In this document: positions 53,262 through 61,985 of the stretch, piece by piece
Numbering within the stretch: position 1 is the first letter of the stretch
How the letters are laid out: each line of letters starts with the position of its first letter
Notes under the pieces: model-generated
What the model was told of the DNA's origin: nothing
The model's database searches: none
What the model saw: only the letters and a program-made list of their open reading frames with translations
Program-made: the position numbers and the translations under genes
Assembly: GCF_014837245.1 (NCBI RefSeq)
Contig: NZ_JACYFU010000003.1
Coordinates: 124,001-188,000, forward strand
Source: Devosia oryzisoli
Lineage (GTDB): Bacteria; Pseudomonadota; Alphaproteobacteria; Rhizobiales; Devosiaceae
DNA: 64,000 nt
Reading direction: 5' to 3'

Positions 53262-53741
53262 ATGACCCGTCTGTCCGATTTCACCCTGCCGCTGCTCGAC
53301 GGCACCGACCAGCCGCTTGCGGCCTATGACGGAAAGGTGCTCCTCATCGTCAACGTGGCGAGCAAGTGCGGGCTGACGCCGCAATATCGCGGGCTCGAGG
53401 CGCTCTACCGGCAGCACCGGGACAAGGGCTTCGTCATCCTCGGCTTTCCGTGCAACCAGTTCGCCGGCCAGGAGCCGGGCACGGCGGCAGAAATCGCCGA
53501 TTTCTGCTCGACCACCTATGACGTCACCTTCCCGATCTTTGCGCGCATCGACGTCAATGGCGACACGGCCCACCCGCTCTACCAGTGGCTCAAGGCGTCG
53601 GCGCCGGGGCTCTTGGGCAGCGAGGCGATCAAGTGGAATTTCACGAAGTTCCTCATCGACCGGCAGGGCCATGTGGTCGAGCGCTTCGCCCCCACCACCG
53701 AGCCCGAGGAGATGGCGCCGGCGATCGAAAAGCTGCTGTAG
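53262..53741 (+). CDS. Glutathione peroxidase (Cys type)
   Basis: 159 residues from the ATG at 53262 (ATG at 53244 possible). Catalytic Cys in NVASKCGLTPQY near 36, Gln in FPCNQFAGQEPG near 70 and Trp/Asn in IKWNFTKFLID near 127. Reduces hydroperoxides, in bacteria usually with thioredoxin. Fits the oxidative-stress flavour of this region (peroxiredoxin at 57.4 kb). Confidence 0.94.
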   Translation: MTRLSDFTLPLLDGTDQPLAAYDGKVLLIVNVASKCGLTPQYRGLEALYRQHRDKGFVILGFPCNQFAGQEPGTAAEIADFCSTTYDVTFPIFARIDVNGDTAHPLYQWLKASAPGLLGSEAIKWNFTKFLIDRQGHVVERFAPTTEPEEMAPAIEKLL

Positions 53742-53781
53742 CACGCGGGCAACAGGCTGCACGATGTGAAGCAGCTAGCAG

Positions 53782-53806
53782 GGAACGTTCGGGCCGGAGC
53801 GCCGTT
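53782..53806 (+). promoter_or_regulatory. EcfG-type general stress promoter
   Basis: GGAAC, exactly 16 bases, CGTT: a perfect match to the alphaproteobacterial EcfG consensus GGAAC-N16/17-CGTT, about 100 bases before the DUF1236 gene start. Confidence 0.7.
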
Positions 53807-53906
53807 CGGTTGGCAAGGGGCTACCAACCGCATCGGCGTTTCGCCGGTGTTCCCTTGGCAGCGCGGGACGCGAGAATCCCGCCGAACCGACAAAAGGACT
53901 TTCCCC

Positions 53907-54539
53907 ATGAAAAAGATGCTTATGGCCTCCGTGGCCGTGCTTTCGCTTGGCCTTGCCGCTCCCGCTTTCGCCCAGGATAGCGGCACCGTGAATGCCGATG
54001 CCGGCGCCGCCATTGGCGGTGCAGGTGGCGCAGCCGGTGGCGCGACGCTTGGCTTCCTCGCCGGCGGCCCCATCGGTGCCGTGATCGGCGGCTTTGCCGG
54101 TGCCGTGATCGGCGCCGAAGCGGGCGTCGCCAGCTCCACGGTCGAATATGCCGGCAACCATCCGGTCGATCCGATCGTCATCGACGGCTCGGTCGACGTC
54201 GGCATGGCCCTGCCCAAGAGCGTCAAGATCTACCCTGTCGAGGGCGACCCGGACTATGGCTACGTCTACGCCAATGGCCGCGTCTGGATCGTCAACATGA
54301 GCGACCGGACCCTGGTGCAGTCGCCCGGCTATGTCGTGAGCCAGGCCTCGGCCGACTATGCCATCGCCAACCCCACCACCTCGGCCAGCGTCGAGGGTGA
54401 CGTAGTCGTCGGCTATGTGCTGCCCGACGATGTCGAGCTGACGCCTGTGCCGGACAACGCCTACTACGATTACGTCTACATCAACGATCGCCCGGCGCTC
54501 GTCGATGCCGGCAGCCGGACCATCGTCTGGATCAAGTAA
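53907..54539 (+). CDS. DUF1236 domain exported protein
   Basis: 210 residues. Signal peptide (MASVAVLSLGLAAPAFA), a glycine-zipper-like segment (GGAGGAAGGATLGFLAGGPIG, then GFAGAVIGAEAG), then two repeats of the DUF1236 beta unit: DVGMALPKSVKIYPVEGDPDYGYVY and GDVVVGYVLPDDVELTPVPD. Envelope proteins of this type are usually stress-induced in rhizobia. ATG after AAAAGGACTTTCCCC; preceded by the EcfG-type promoter and followed by a terminator. Confidence 0.88.
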   Translation: MKKMLMASVAVLSLGLAAPAFAQDSGTVNADAGAAIGGAGGAAGGATLGFLAGGPIGAVIGGFAGAVIGAEAGVASSTVEYAGNHPVDPIVIDGSVDVGMALPKSVKIYPVEGDPDYGYVYANGRVWIVNMSDRTLVQSPGYVVSQASADYAIANPTTSASVEGDVVVGYVLPDDVELTPVPDNAYYDYVYINDRPALVDAGSRTIVWIK

Positions 54540-54561
54540 GCAGCGGACCGTCTCCGCCCCA

Positions 54562-54595
54562 GCCGCCCGGTTTCGTGCCGGGCGGCTTTGCTTTG
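54562..54595 (+). terminator. Terminator of the DUF1236 gene
   Basis: GCCGCCCGG pairs with CCGGGCGGC around TTTCGTG, followed by TTTGCTTTG. Confidence 0.88.
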
Positions 54596-54621
54596 CGCTT
54601 CGGCTCGCTTACCCTTCCCGC

Positions 54622-54948
54622 ATGACTGAGCAAGCGCCAAAGCCCCGCATCACCATCACCTACTGCACCCAGTGCAACTGGCTGCTGCGCTCGGCGTGGA
54701 TGGCGCAGGAGCTGCTCTCCACCTTCTCGCTCGAATTGGGCCAACTTGTCCTCATCCCCGGCACAGGCGGTATCTTCGAGATCCGCTATGACGACGCGCT
54801 GATCTGGGAGCGCAAGCGCGATGGGGGCTTTCCGGATGTGCGGGTGCTCAAGCAGATGGTGCGGGACCGGCTCGATCCGGAGCGCAGCCTGGGCCATGTG
54901 GACGGGGTCTCGGCCGCAAAGGCGGGAGCAGGCAGCAACCCGGAATAG
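54622..54948 (+). CDS. SelT/SelW/SelH-like protein (Rdx family)
   Basis: 108 residues of thioredoxin-like fold. Redox motif CTQC in [20 protein letters not shown] near 14-20, with Cys in place of selenocysteine; [19 protein letters not shown] is the family's C-terminal signature. Role in redox control is not established. The 25 or so residues at the C-terminus are unconserved. Confidence 0.88.
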   Translation: MTEQAPKPRITITYCTQCNWLLRSAWMAQELLSTFSLELGQLVLIPGTGGIFEIRYDDALIWERKRDGGFPDVRVLKQMVRDRLDPERSLGHVDGVSAAKAGAGSNPE

Positions 54949-55018
54949 GTGCTTCCCGAGCATCCCCTCTACGGCTAATGTCGCCGGCAATCGCAGGTTT
55001 TCCGGAGACCGTCGCCTC

Positions 55019-55813
55019 ATGCACTCGCTCAAGATCATCCTTGCCACCCTCGCGCTCCTGAGCAGCGGCGCCGCGGTTCAGGCTCAGGACCTGCCCGATC
55101 TGGGCGGGCGCACGATCGTTGCGGTGACGGAGAATGCCTATGTCCCGCTCAATTTCACCGATCCCAAGACCGGTGAGGGGGTGGGCCTCGAATACGATCT
55201 CTTCAACGAGATCGGCAAGCGCCTCAACGCCAAGGTCGAGTGGCAGCTCGCGAGCTGGGACGTGATGATCCAGGCGGTGCGCGATGGTCAGTTCGATGTC
55301 GGCATGGACGGCATCACCATCAATGACGAGCGCAAGCAGATGGTCGATTTCTCCGCCCCCTACCTCACCAGCGAACAGTTCATGCTGGTGCGCGCCAACG
55401 AAGACCGCTTTACCGATGCGGCGAGCTTTGCGGCCAACGACGAGTTTCTAGTGGGCGCCCAGGCCGGCACCACCAATTTCTACGTCGCCGTCTACAACGT
55501 GCTCGATGGCGATGAGGCCAATCCGCGCATCAAGCTCTTCGACACCTTCGGCGCCTCCGTGCAGGCCCTGCAGGCGGGCGACGTCGATACGGTGCTGATG
55601 GACCAGACCTCGGCCAACGGCTATATCGGCGCCAATCCCGGGGCCTTCAAGGTGATCGGCGAGGCGCTGGGCTCGGAGGATTTCGGCTTCATCTTCACCC
55701 CGGGTTCCGATCTCGTCGAACCGGTCAATGCGGCCCTGGCGGCCATCATGGCCGATGGCACCATGGACGCGCTAAAGCAGAAGTGGTTCTACGACTACAA
55801 CGCGGCCCAGTAG
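55019..55813 (+). CDS. Polar amino-acid ABC transporter substrate-binding protein
   Basis: 264 residues with a signal peptide ([17 protein letters not shown]). SBP_bac_3 family: [55 protein letters not shown], and C-terminal [18 protein letters not shown]. Ligand probably a polar amino acid. Followed by its permease gene; no ATPase gene follows, so one encoded elsewhere must serve. Confidence 0.92.
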   Translation: MHSLKIILATLALLSSGAAVQAQDLPDLGGRTIVAVTENAYVPLNFTDPKTGEGVGLEYDLFNEIGKRLNAKVEWQLASWDVMIQAVRDGQFDVGMDGITINDERKQMVDFSAPYLTSEQFMLVRANEDRFTDAASFAANDEFLVGAQAGTTNFYVAVYNVLDGDEANPRIKLFDTFGASVQALQAGDVDTVLMDQTSANGYIGANPGAFKVIGEALGSEDFGFIFTPGSDLVEPVNAALAAIMADGTMDALKQKWFYDYNAAQ

Positions 55814-55857
55814 AGACCGGCGAGCGGGGCGGGGCAGGCTGGCCTTCCTGAGTGTTC

Positions 55858-56661
55858 ATGGTTCATCGTCCACAGCGCCCCACGCTCCTTTCCCGCATGC
55901 CGTGGTGGCTTCTCGCCATCGTGCTGCTCTTCGTGCTCGGCTTCTGGGCGATGACGGCCAACGCGGGCTATGCCACGATCTTCGCCGCGCTCTCGGGCGG
56001 CGTCGCGACCACCCTCTGGGTCACCGCCGTGGCCTTCACCCTGGCGACTGCCCTCGGCATGCTCGTGGCGCTGGCCCGCACGTCCGGCAATCGGGTTCTG
56101 GTCGAAATCGCCACCTTCTATGTCGAGATCGTGCGCGGCATTCCCGTGCTGGTGCTGCTGTTCTACGTCGCGTTCGTCGGGGCGCCTGCCCTGGTGGGGG
56201 CGGTCAACTGGGCACTCGGTCCCACCGGAGCCAGTGTCACGATCCGCCAGTTCGATTTCGCCTGGCGCGCCATCCTGGCTCTGACGGTTGCCTATTCGGC
56301 CTTCATCGCCGAGATTTTCCGGGCCGGCATTGAGGCCGTTCCGGTCGGGCAGATCGAGGCGGCACGGTCGCTGGGCCTCGGGCGCTGGGCGTGCTTCCGC
56401 CACATCGTCTTTCCCCAGGCGCTGCGCACCATCCTGCCGCCACTGGGCAATGACTTCGTCGCGATGATCAAGGATTCGGCGCTGGTTTCGGCGCTCGGCG
56501 TGCAGGACATCACCCAGCTGGGAAAAGTCTATTCCTCCGGAACATTCAAGTTCTTCGAGACCTATAACGTCGTGGCGTTCCTCTATCTCACCATGACCAT
56601 TTCGCTCTCGCTGCTCGTGCGCTGGCTGGAGCGCCACATGGCGGTGGGCGATCGTCGCTGA
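55858..56661 (+). CDS. Polar amino-acid ABC transporter permease (HisMQ type)
   Basis: 267 residues. Membrane helices near 20-40, 55-80, 95-120, 140-165 and 235-255. The EAA loop reads [19 protein letters not shown] near 165, and the helix [18 protein letters not shown] is typical of the family. ATG at 55858 (GTG at 55852 also possible) without a clear ribosome site, suggesting coupling to the binding-protein gene 44 bases upstream. Confidence 0.9.
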   Translation: MVHRPQRPTLLSRMPWWLLAIVLLFVLGFWAMTANAGYATIFAALSGGVATTLWVTAVAFTLATALGMLVALARTSGNRVLVEIATFYVEIVRGIPVLVLLFYVAFVGAPALVGAVNWALGPTGASVTIRQFDFAWRAILALTVAYSAFIAEIFRAGIEAVPVGQIEAARSLGLGRWACFRHIVFPQALRTILPPLGNDFVAMIKDSALVSALGVQDITQLGKVYSSGTFKFFETYNVVAFLYLTMTISLSLLVRWLERHMAVGDRR

Positions 56662-56719
56662 ACCCTTGCAGACCGTCCGCCAGGACACCAAATCTCGTGC
56701 CGAACAACCGGAGGTCCCC

Positions 56720-57244
56720 ATGAACGTATTTGCCCGCCTGGGCGTCGTTGCTCTCGCCGCCGTTTCCCTCGCCGCCTGCGGCAACCGCGACGAGGTGGGC
56801 AGCGTCGGCGTCGACTGGACCGGAAACGATATCTCCATCGAAGCGGTGGCCGACCCCGATGTCGAGGGCGTCGTCTGTCACCTCGCTTTCTTCAATCGCT
56901 CCTTCATCGATCGGGTCAGCCAGGGCAACTGGTTCGAGGATCCGTCCTATTCCGCTCTCGACTGTTCCGCTGTCGGCCCGGTCACGGTGGGCGACATTTC
57001 CACCCGCCCGGGCGGCGAGGAAATCTTCAAGCAGGCCCGGTCGCTGATCTGGAAGTCGCTGCGCGTCACCCGCATCTACGACCAGGCCAACAACGCCCTG
57101 ATCTATCTGGCGCACGCCCGGGAGGTGCAGCAGGGATCGGGCAAGATGAGCTTGTCCGTCGTGCCCCTCAACGGGCTCAACGTGCACTGGACAAACGGCG
57201 CCCCAAGGACGTCGGGCGAGAGCCAGTCGGTCATGGTGCAGTAG
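56720..57244 (+). CDS. creA: CreA family protein
   Basis: 174 residues. N-terminal signal with lipobox-like LAAC. The CreA pattern is plain: EVGSVGVDWTGNDISIEAVA, CHLAFFNRSFIDRVSQGNWF, DPSYSALDC, RIYDQANNALIYLAHAREVQ. Periplasmic or outer-membrane anchored; function unknown in spite of wide conservation. Ribosome site CCGGAGG. Confidence 0.93.
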   Translation: MNVFARLGVVALAAVSLAACGNRDEVGSVGVDWTGNDISIEAVADPDVEGVVCHLAFFNRSFIDRVSQGNWFEDPSYSALDCSAVGPVTVGDISTRPGGEEIFKQARSLIWKSLRVTRIYDQANNALIYLAHAREVQQGSGKMSLSVVPLNGLNVHWTNGAPRTSGESQSVMVQ

Positions 57245-57345
57245 GCATTGCGCCACAGCACGAACAACAGGCAGAACGGGTTGCCTCGCTATCGACCAAC
57301 AAGGCAAAAGCGTTCCGCACCCGGCCATTCATGTGAGGCTTGTGC

Positions 57346-57362
57346 GCACGATATTCTCGTGC
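57346..57362. promoter_or_regulatory. Inverted repeat upstream of the peroxiredoxin gene
   Basis: GCACGA-N5-TCGTGC, 44 bases before the peroxiredoxin ATG. It could be a regulator site; no known consensus fits well. Confidence 0.4.
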
Positions 57363-57405
57363 ACAGGCATTTAGCAGACCCGCATCGCGGGCAGAGGAAA
57401 ACGAC

Positions 57406-58041
57406 ATGGCGATACTGATCGGCGACATCGCGCCCGACTTCACCCTCCAATCCACCGAGGGCACCATTCATTTCCACGATTACATCGACGGCTCCTGGGC
57501 GGTGCTGTTCAGCCACCCCAAGAACTACACCCCCGTCTGCACCACCGAGCTGGGCTACACCGCCAAGCTCAAGGACGAATTCGCCAAGCGCGGCGTCAAG
57601 GTGCTGGGCCTTTCGGTCGACAAGATCGAAGACCATGAGGGCTGGGCCAAGGACATCGAAGAGACCCAGGGCACGGCGCTGAATTTCCCGTTGCTGGCCG
57701 ACAGCGAGGGCGAAGTCGCCCGCAAGTACGACATGATCCACCCGAACGCCGACAACACGCTGACCGTGCGCTCGCTCTTCGTCATCGGGCCGGACAAGAA
57801 GGTCAAGCTCAAGATCGAATACCCGGCGTCCACCGGCCGCAACTTCGATGAGGTGCTGCGCGTCATCGACAGCCTGCAGCTCACCGCCAAGCACCAGGTC
57901 GCAACGCCGGTCAACTGGAAGCAGGGCGAGGACGTCATCATCGTCCCGGCCGTCTCCAACGAGGCCGCCAAGGCGAAGTACCCCGGGGGCTGGAAGGAAC
58001 TGAAGCCCTACCTTCGCATTGTTCCCCAGCCGCAGGGATGA
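57406..58041 (+). CDS. 1-Cys peroxiredoxin (Prx6/AhpC-TSA family)
   Basis: 211 residues. Peroxidatic Cys in HPKNYTPVCTTELG near 45, with Pro/Thr of the active site; Arg in the later VRSLFVIGPDKKVK stretch; C-terminal extension ending WKELKPYLRIVP as in Prx6-type enzymes. Reduces hydrogen peroxide and organic peroxides with an unspecified thiol donor. ATG after GAGGAAAACGAC. Confidence 0.94.
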   Translation: MAILIGDIAPDFTLQSTEGTIHFHDYIDGSWAVLFSHPKNYTPVCTTELGYTAKLKDEFAKRGVKVLGLSVDKIEDHEGWAKDIEETQGTALNFPLLADSEGEVARKYDMIHPNADNTLTVRSLFVIGPDKKVKLKIEYPASTGRNFDEVLRVIDSLQLTAKHQVATPVNWKQGEDVIIVPAVSNEAAKAKYPGGWKELKPYLRIVPQPQG

Positions 58042-58136
58042 CCCCTCCCCGCGTGCCCAAGACTTCTCCCTGACCAACTTGAAGGGCGGTGGCCGAGGCC
58101 ATCGCCCCTTCTTTTCCTCGGGTGGGCGAAGACCTT

Positions 58137-59459
58137 CTATTCTGCCGGTTCCACCGCACCCTTGCGCATGGGATTGTTCGGATGTGTCGTCCAGTTCGCA
58201 TACTGACCGGTCACCACGCGCCCGGTCCGTTCATCGACAGTGCCGATGGGCAGGGCTTCCATGGTGATGCAGTCGTCCACGGGGCACACGTTGACGCACA
58301 GATTGCACCCGACGCACTCGTCGTCCATGACCTCGAAGTAGCGGACGCCGTTCTTTTCCTTGGTGATCGCCTGGTGGGACGTATCCTCGCAGGCGATGTG
58401 GCAGCGGCCACACTTGATGCAGAGTTCCTGGTTGATCCTCGCCTTGCTGATGTACTCAAGGTTGAGGAACTGCCAGTCGGTGACGTTGCGCACCGCGCGT
58501 CCGGTGATGTCGTCCAGCGTGCGGTGCCCCTTTTCGTCCATCCAGTTGGAGAGGCCCGAGATCATCTCCTCGACGATCTTGAAGCCATAGGTCATGGCGG
58601 CGGTACAGACCTGGACGTTGCCCGCACCCAGGGCCAGAAATTCGGCGGCGTCGCGCCAGGTGGTGATGCCCCCGATCCCCGAGATGGGGAGCCCGGAGGT
58701 CTCCGGGTCGCGGGCGATTTCGGCGACCATGTGGAGGGCGATGGGTTTGACGGCCGGGCCGCAATAGCCACCATGCGTCCCCTTGCCACCCACCGTCGGC
58801 ACCGGCGCAAACGTGTCCAGGTCGACCGAGACGATGGAGTTGATGGTGTTGATCAGGCTCACGGCATCGGTACCGCCGTGCTTGGCGGCCCGAGCGGGCT
58901 TGCGGACGTCGGTCACGTTGGGCGTGAGCTTGGTGATCACCGGCATGCGCGTATATTGCTTGCACCAGCGCACGACCATTTCGACATATTCGGGCACCTG
59001 CCCGACGGCGGCGCCCATGCCGCGCTCGCTCATGCCATGCGGGCAGCCGAAATTGAGCTCGATGCCATCGGCGCCGGTCTCTTCCACCAGCGGCAATATA
59101 GCCTTCCAGGCATCTTCCTCGCACGGCACCATGATGGAGGCGATGAGGGCGCGGTCTGGCCAGTTCATCTTGACCGCCTTCATCTCCTGCAGGTTGATCT
59201 GCAGCGGCCGGTCGGTGATGAGCTCGATATTGTTGAGGCCGAGGAGCCGCCGGTCGGCGCCCCAGATGGCGCCGTAGCGCGGGCCATTGACGTTGACGAC
59301 CGGCGGGCCTTCCTCGCCCAGCGTCTTCCAGACCACCCCACCCCAGCCGGCCTTGAAGGCCCGCTCGACATTGTACTGCTTGTCGGTCGGCGGCGCCGAG
59401 GCGAGCCAGAACGGGTTGGGGGATTTGATGCCGACGAAAGTGTTGCGCAGGTCAGCCAT
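58137..59459 (-). CDS. preA: NAD-dependent dihydropyrimidine dehydrogenase subunit PreA
   Basis: 440 residues. FMN-binding dihydroorotate dehydrogenase-like barrel (NPFWLASAPPTDKQYNVERA; the active-site loop NFGCPHGMSERGMGAAVG near 150; NTINSIVSVDLDT) and a C-terminal pair of [4Fe-4S] clusters: CIKCGRCHIACEDTS and CVGCNLCVNVCPVDDC. With PreT it interconverts uracil/thymine and the 5,6-dihydro forms using NAD(H). ATG at 59459 overlaps the end of preT by 8 bases. Feeds the dihydropyrimidinase at 12.4 kb. Confidence 0.95.
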   Translation of the reverse strand: MADLRNTFVGIKSPNPFWLASAPPTDKQYNVERAFKAGWGGVVWKTLGEEGPPVVNVNGPRYGAIWGADRRLLGLNNIELITDRPLQINLQEMKAVKMNWPDRALIASIMVPCEEDAWKAILPLVEETGADGIELNFGCPHGMSERGMGAAVGQVPEYVEMVVRWCKQYTRMPVITKLTPNVTDVRKPARAAKHGGTDAVSLINTINSIVSVDLDTFAPVPTVGGKGTHGGYCGPAVKPIALHMVAEIARDPETSGLPISGIGGITTWRDAAEFLALGAGNVQVCTAAMTYGFKIVEEMISGLSNWMDEKGHRTLDDITGRAVRNVTDWQFLNLEYISKARINQELCIKCGRCHIACEDTSHQAITKEKNGVRYFEVMDDECVGCNLCVNVCPVDDCITMEALPIGTVDERTGRVVTGQYANWTTHPNNPMRKGAVEPAE

Positions 59460-60801
59460 TGCCGCCTCCCATGAGGAACCGATGAATGCTCTCGGCCGCA
59501 TCGCGGCCTTCGGCGACGGCCGTCACCGTCAGGTCGTCGCCGCCCGTGGCGCAGTCGCCACCGGCCCAGACGCCGCGCAGCGAGGTCCGCCCTTCCCCAT
59601 CGACCGCAATCTTGCCACCCGCCAGCTCGAGCGCGCCGCCATCGGTGGCGAGCGTCTGGCCGATGGCCTTGAACACCTGGTCACACGCCAAAACTGCCGT
59701 CTCTCCGGTCTCGGCGAGATTTCCATCGACCAGGGTCGTGTAGGCGAGCTCGATGCCGGTCACCCGATCGCCGTCGGTCAACACGCGTTTGGGCGCCATC
59801 CAGTGGCGAATGGTGACCCCCTTGGCCGCCGCCAAATCCTGCTCGAACAGCGACGCACTCATCTGCTCCTTGCCGCGCCGGTAGACCATCGTCACCTCTT
59901 CGGCCCCCAGCAGGCGGGACTGCACGGCCGCATCGATCGCGGTCATGCCGCCGCCGATGACGACCACGCGACGCCCGATCGGCAGGCTGGCGAGGTCACT
60001 GGCCTGACGCAGTCCGGCAATGAAATCGACGGCGTTGTCGACACCGCTGGCCATCTCGTTTTCGGCCCTGAGGGCGTTGACGCCGCCAAGGCCCAACCCG
60101 AGAAACACTGCGTCGTACTCGGCCTGCAGCGTGTCGAGCGACAGGTCGCGCCCCAGCGCCTGCCCGTGGCGGATGTCGATGCCGCCGATGGCCGTCACAT
60201 AATCGACCTCGGCCTGCGCAAAGTCGTCGGTCGCCTTGTAGGCGGCAATGCCGTATTCGTTGAGGCCGCCTGCCTTGGGCCGGGCATCGAACATGACGAC
60301 GTCATGCCCCTTCGTTGCCAGCCGGTGCGCAGCCGCCAGACCGGCCGGGCCCGCACCCACCACCGCGATCGTCTTGCCCGTTGGGGCGGCCCGCTCGAAG
60401 AACTGGTAGTGCCCCTCCATGGCGATGTCGGTAGCATAGCGCTGCAGCATGCCGATCTTGACGGGCTTGCCTTCAGCCTCCTCCCGCACGCAGGCCTCTT
60501 CGCACAGCTGCTCGGTGGGACAGACGCGGGCGCACATGCCGCCCAGGATATTCTGTTCGAAGATCGTTTCGGCCGCGCCGACCGGATTATCGGTGGCGAT
60601 CTGGCGAATGAAGAGGGGGATGTCGATGCTGGTGGGACACGCATTCATGCACGGCGCGTCGTAGCAGAAGTAGCACCGGTCCGCCTCCACATGGGCTTCG
60701 TGGCGGTCGAGCGGCGGGTGCAGGTCGGAAAAGTTCGCGGCCAGTGCGGCCGGATCGAGACGTCCGGGCGCGATGCCCTGTTTCAGAACACCTTGAGCCA
60801 T
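59452..60801 (-). CDS. preT: NAD-dependent dihydropyrimidine dehydrogenase subunit PreT
   Basis: 449 residues, resembling glutamate-synthase small subunits. N-terminal iron-sulfur region (CYFCYDAPCMNACPTSIDI and GGMCARVCPTEQLCEEACV), FAD motif VVGAGPAGLAAAHRLATKG and NAD motif VVIGGGMTAIDAAVQSRLLG. Passes electrons from NAD(P)H to PreA. ATG at 60801 after GGGGAGTCACG. A RutR-like palindrome stands 56 bases upstream. Confidence 0.95.
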   Translation of the reverse strand: MAQGVLKQGIAPGRLDPAALAANFSDLHPPLDRHEAHVEADRCYFCYDAPCMNACPTSIDIPLFIRQIATDNPVGAAETIFEQNILGGMCARVCPTEQLCEEACVREEAEGKPVKIGMLQRYATDIAMEGHYQFFERAAPTGKTIAVVGAGPAGLAAAHRLATKGHDVVMFDARPKAGGLNEYGIAAYKATDDFAQAEVDYVTAIGGIDIRHGQALGRDLSLDTLQAEYDAVFLGLGLGGVNALRAENEMASGVDNAVDFIAGLRQASDLASLPIGRRVVVIGGGMTAIDAAVQSRLLGAEEVTMVYRRGKEQMSASLFEQDLAAAKGVTIRHWMAPKRVLTDGDRVTGIELAYTTLVDGNLAETGETAVLACDQVFKAIGQTLATDGGALELAGGKIAVDGEGRTSLRGVWAGGDCATGGDDLTVTAVAEGRDAAESIHRFLMGGGNG

Positions 60802-60856
60802 CGTGACTCCCCTTGCTGCGTTTCCCCTCATCGAAACGCTAGCGCAGCTCCTATTT

Positions 60857-60872
60857 TTTATCAATTGGTCAA
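60857..60872. promoter_or_regulatory. Putative RutR operator of preTA
   Basis: TTTATCAATTGGTCAA matches 12 of 14 defined positions of the RutR consensus TTGACCA-N2-TGGTCAA, and shares the perfect TGGTCAA half with the site at 6978-6993. Confidence 0.7.
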
Positions 60873-61041
60873 ATTATGAGCCAGTGGAACCCTTCCGATG
60901 GCCACATTTGCCCCCATTTGTCGCCGCCGCATGGCGCAAAGTTGCTGCCATTGTTCTTGGAACCCCGGTTTTTGAGAGGCTTGTCGGAGTCGTGATGCAA
61001 CCGTTGCAGACAAAACACACGAGGAAAGCCATTGCGCCTCA

Positions 61042-61057
61042 TTGACCAGTTGAGCGC
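61042..61057. promoter_or_regulatory. Possible second RutR half-site
   Basis: TTGACCAGTTGAGCGC has one perfect half (TTGACCA) and a degenerate second half: 10 of 14 defined positions. About 240 bases upstream of the preT start. Confidence 0.4.
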
Positions 61058-61264
61058 ATGATTCGGATGAATCGACCCAGCAGGAGGATTCTAGTTCTCC
61101 TGGACCTTTTTGGTTAAGCCGCTCGGTTAGTAAAGTCCTGCCATCGGCGTGTGGCGGATGTGCCACAATGGGACTCGCGCCCCATTTCCCCGCATTTTCC
61201 CTCACATTTCGGCCTTTGCCACAATCTAGTCAGCCCTCATCGATAACTTGAGTGAGCTAGACCA

Positions 61265-61618
61265 TTGATCAACAAAGCCGTCCGCGTCGCCTCATGCGCA
61301 GCAGTCCTCGCCCTCTTCTCGACTTCTGCGTTCGCCCAATGTGGTGGCGCCTCCTGGTATGGCCCCGGCTTTAACGGCAAGACGGCCGCGTCGGGAGAAA
61401 TCTTCAACGAGAACGCCATGACGGCGGCTCACAAGTCGCTTCCTTTCGGCACCAAGGTGAAAGTCGTTGACCAGCGGACCGGCAAGGAAGTCGAGGTCAC
61501 CATCAACGACCGCGGCCCCTACCACGGCGGGCGCATCATCGACCTGTCCAAGGCTGCGGCGACCAAGCTGGGCTTCCGCAACCGCGGCACCACGTCCGTC
61601 TGCCTCGCTCAGATGTAG
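61265..61618 (+). CDS. RlpA-like septal-ring lytic transglycosylase family protein
   Basis: 117 residues. Signal peptide (RVASCAAVLALFSTSAFA), then a double-psi beta-barrel: GGASWYGPGFNGKTAASGEI, AAHKSLPFGTKVKVV and VTINDRGPYHGGRIIDLS. Asp and Glu of the RlpA active site are present. Shorter than E. coli RlpA and without a SPOR domain. The start is a TTG; no ATG or GTG in frame retains the signal peptide. Followed by a terminator. Confidence 0.9.
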   Translation: MINKAVRVASCAAVLALFSTSAFAQCGGASWYGPGFNGKTAASGEIFNENAMTAAHKSLPFGTKVKVVDQRTGKEVEVTINDRGPYHGGRIIDLSKAAATKLGFRNRGTTSVCLAQM

Positions 61619-61638
61619 GCCTGCGCGCTCTCGAACAA

Positions 61639-61668
61639 AAAGGCCGCCTGCGAGGGCGGCCTTTCTCG
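61639..61668 (+). terminator. Terminator of the rlpA-like gene
   Basis: AAAGGCCGCC pairs with GGCGGCCTTT around TGCGAG, followed by CTCGTTTT. Confidence 0.88.
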
Positions 61669-61676
61669 TTTTGGGC

Positions 61677-61829
61677 TCACGTGCCGACGCGGTCGCGGAC
61701 GAAATCATCTATCGCCTCACGCTCGGCGCCGATGTCCGCCAGCAGGCGGTTGTCCAGTGCCCGCAACCGGCGCGCAGTGTCGTGCCGGAGCCGCCAGGTG
61801 CGGAATCGTTTGGTCAGATTTGAAAGCAT
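61677..61829 (-). CDS. DUF1127 small protein, 50 residues
   Basis: Encodes MLSNLTKRFRTWRLRHDTAR followed by RLRALDNRLLADIGAERE and a short tail. The DUF1127 core RLRALDNRLLADIG is unmistakable. ATG preceded by AGGAGCGCAACG. Such arginine-rich proteins bind RNA and influence phosphate and carbon flow in Agrobacterium and Rhodobacter, and are often targets of a divergent LysR regulator, as here. Confidence 0.85.
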   Translation of the reverse strand: MLSNLTKRFRTWRLRHDTARRLRALDNRLLADIGAEREAIDDFVRDRVGT

Positions 61830-61969
61830 CGTTGCGCTCCTCTGTCATGTGCGAGGGCCGTTGCAAGTTTGAAAAACTTCAGCACGACCAGCGCCCGTAT
61901 CGGGCCCGCTCACACCAGAAAGAGTGGCCAAAGCTCGGCGCTTCAGCTACAGACAAGAGCGAAACGTTC

Positions 61970-61985
61970 TTTTCACATGTGAAAA
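61970..61985. promoter_or_regulatory. 16-bp perfect palindrome abutting the LysR start
   Basis: TTTTCACATGTGAAAA ends one base before the ATG of the LysR gene. It occupies the place of a ribosome site and lies between the LysR and DUF1127 starts. Confidence 0.75.

Larger units (their letters stand above)
60802..61264. other. Divergent promoter region between preT and rlpA-like
   Basis: 463 bases without a gene. It holds the RutR-like site at 60857-60872 and a second weaker one at 61042-61057, plus a short hairpin AGGAGGATTCTAGTTCTCCT near 61082. Confidence 0.5.

Noticed and set aside
60861-61205. 115-codon frame on the minus strand in the preT/rlpA gap
   Set aside because: Overlaps the putative RutR sites, has no ribosome site and no recognisable sequence.
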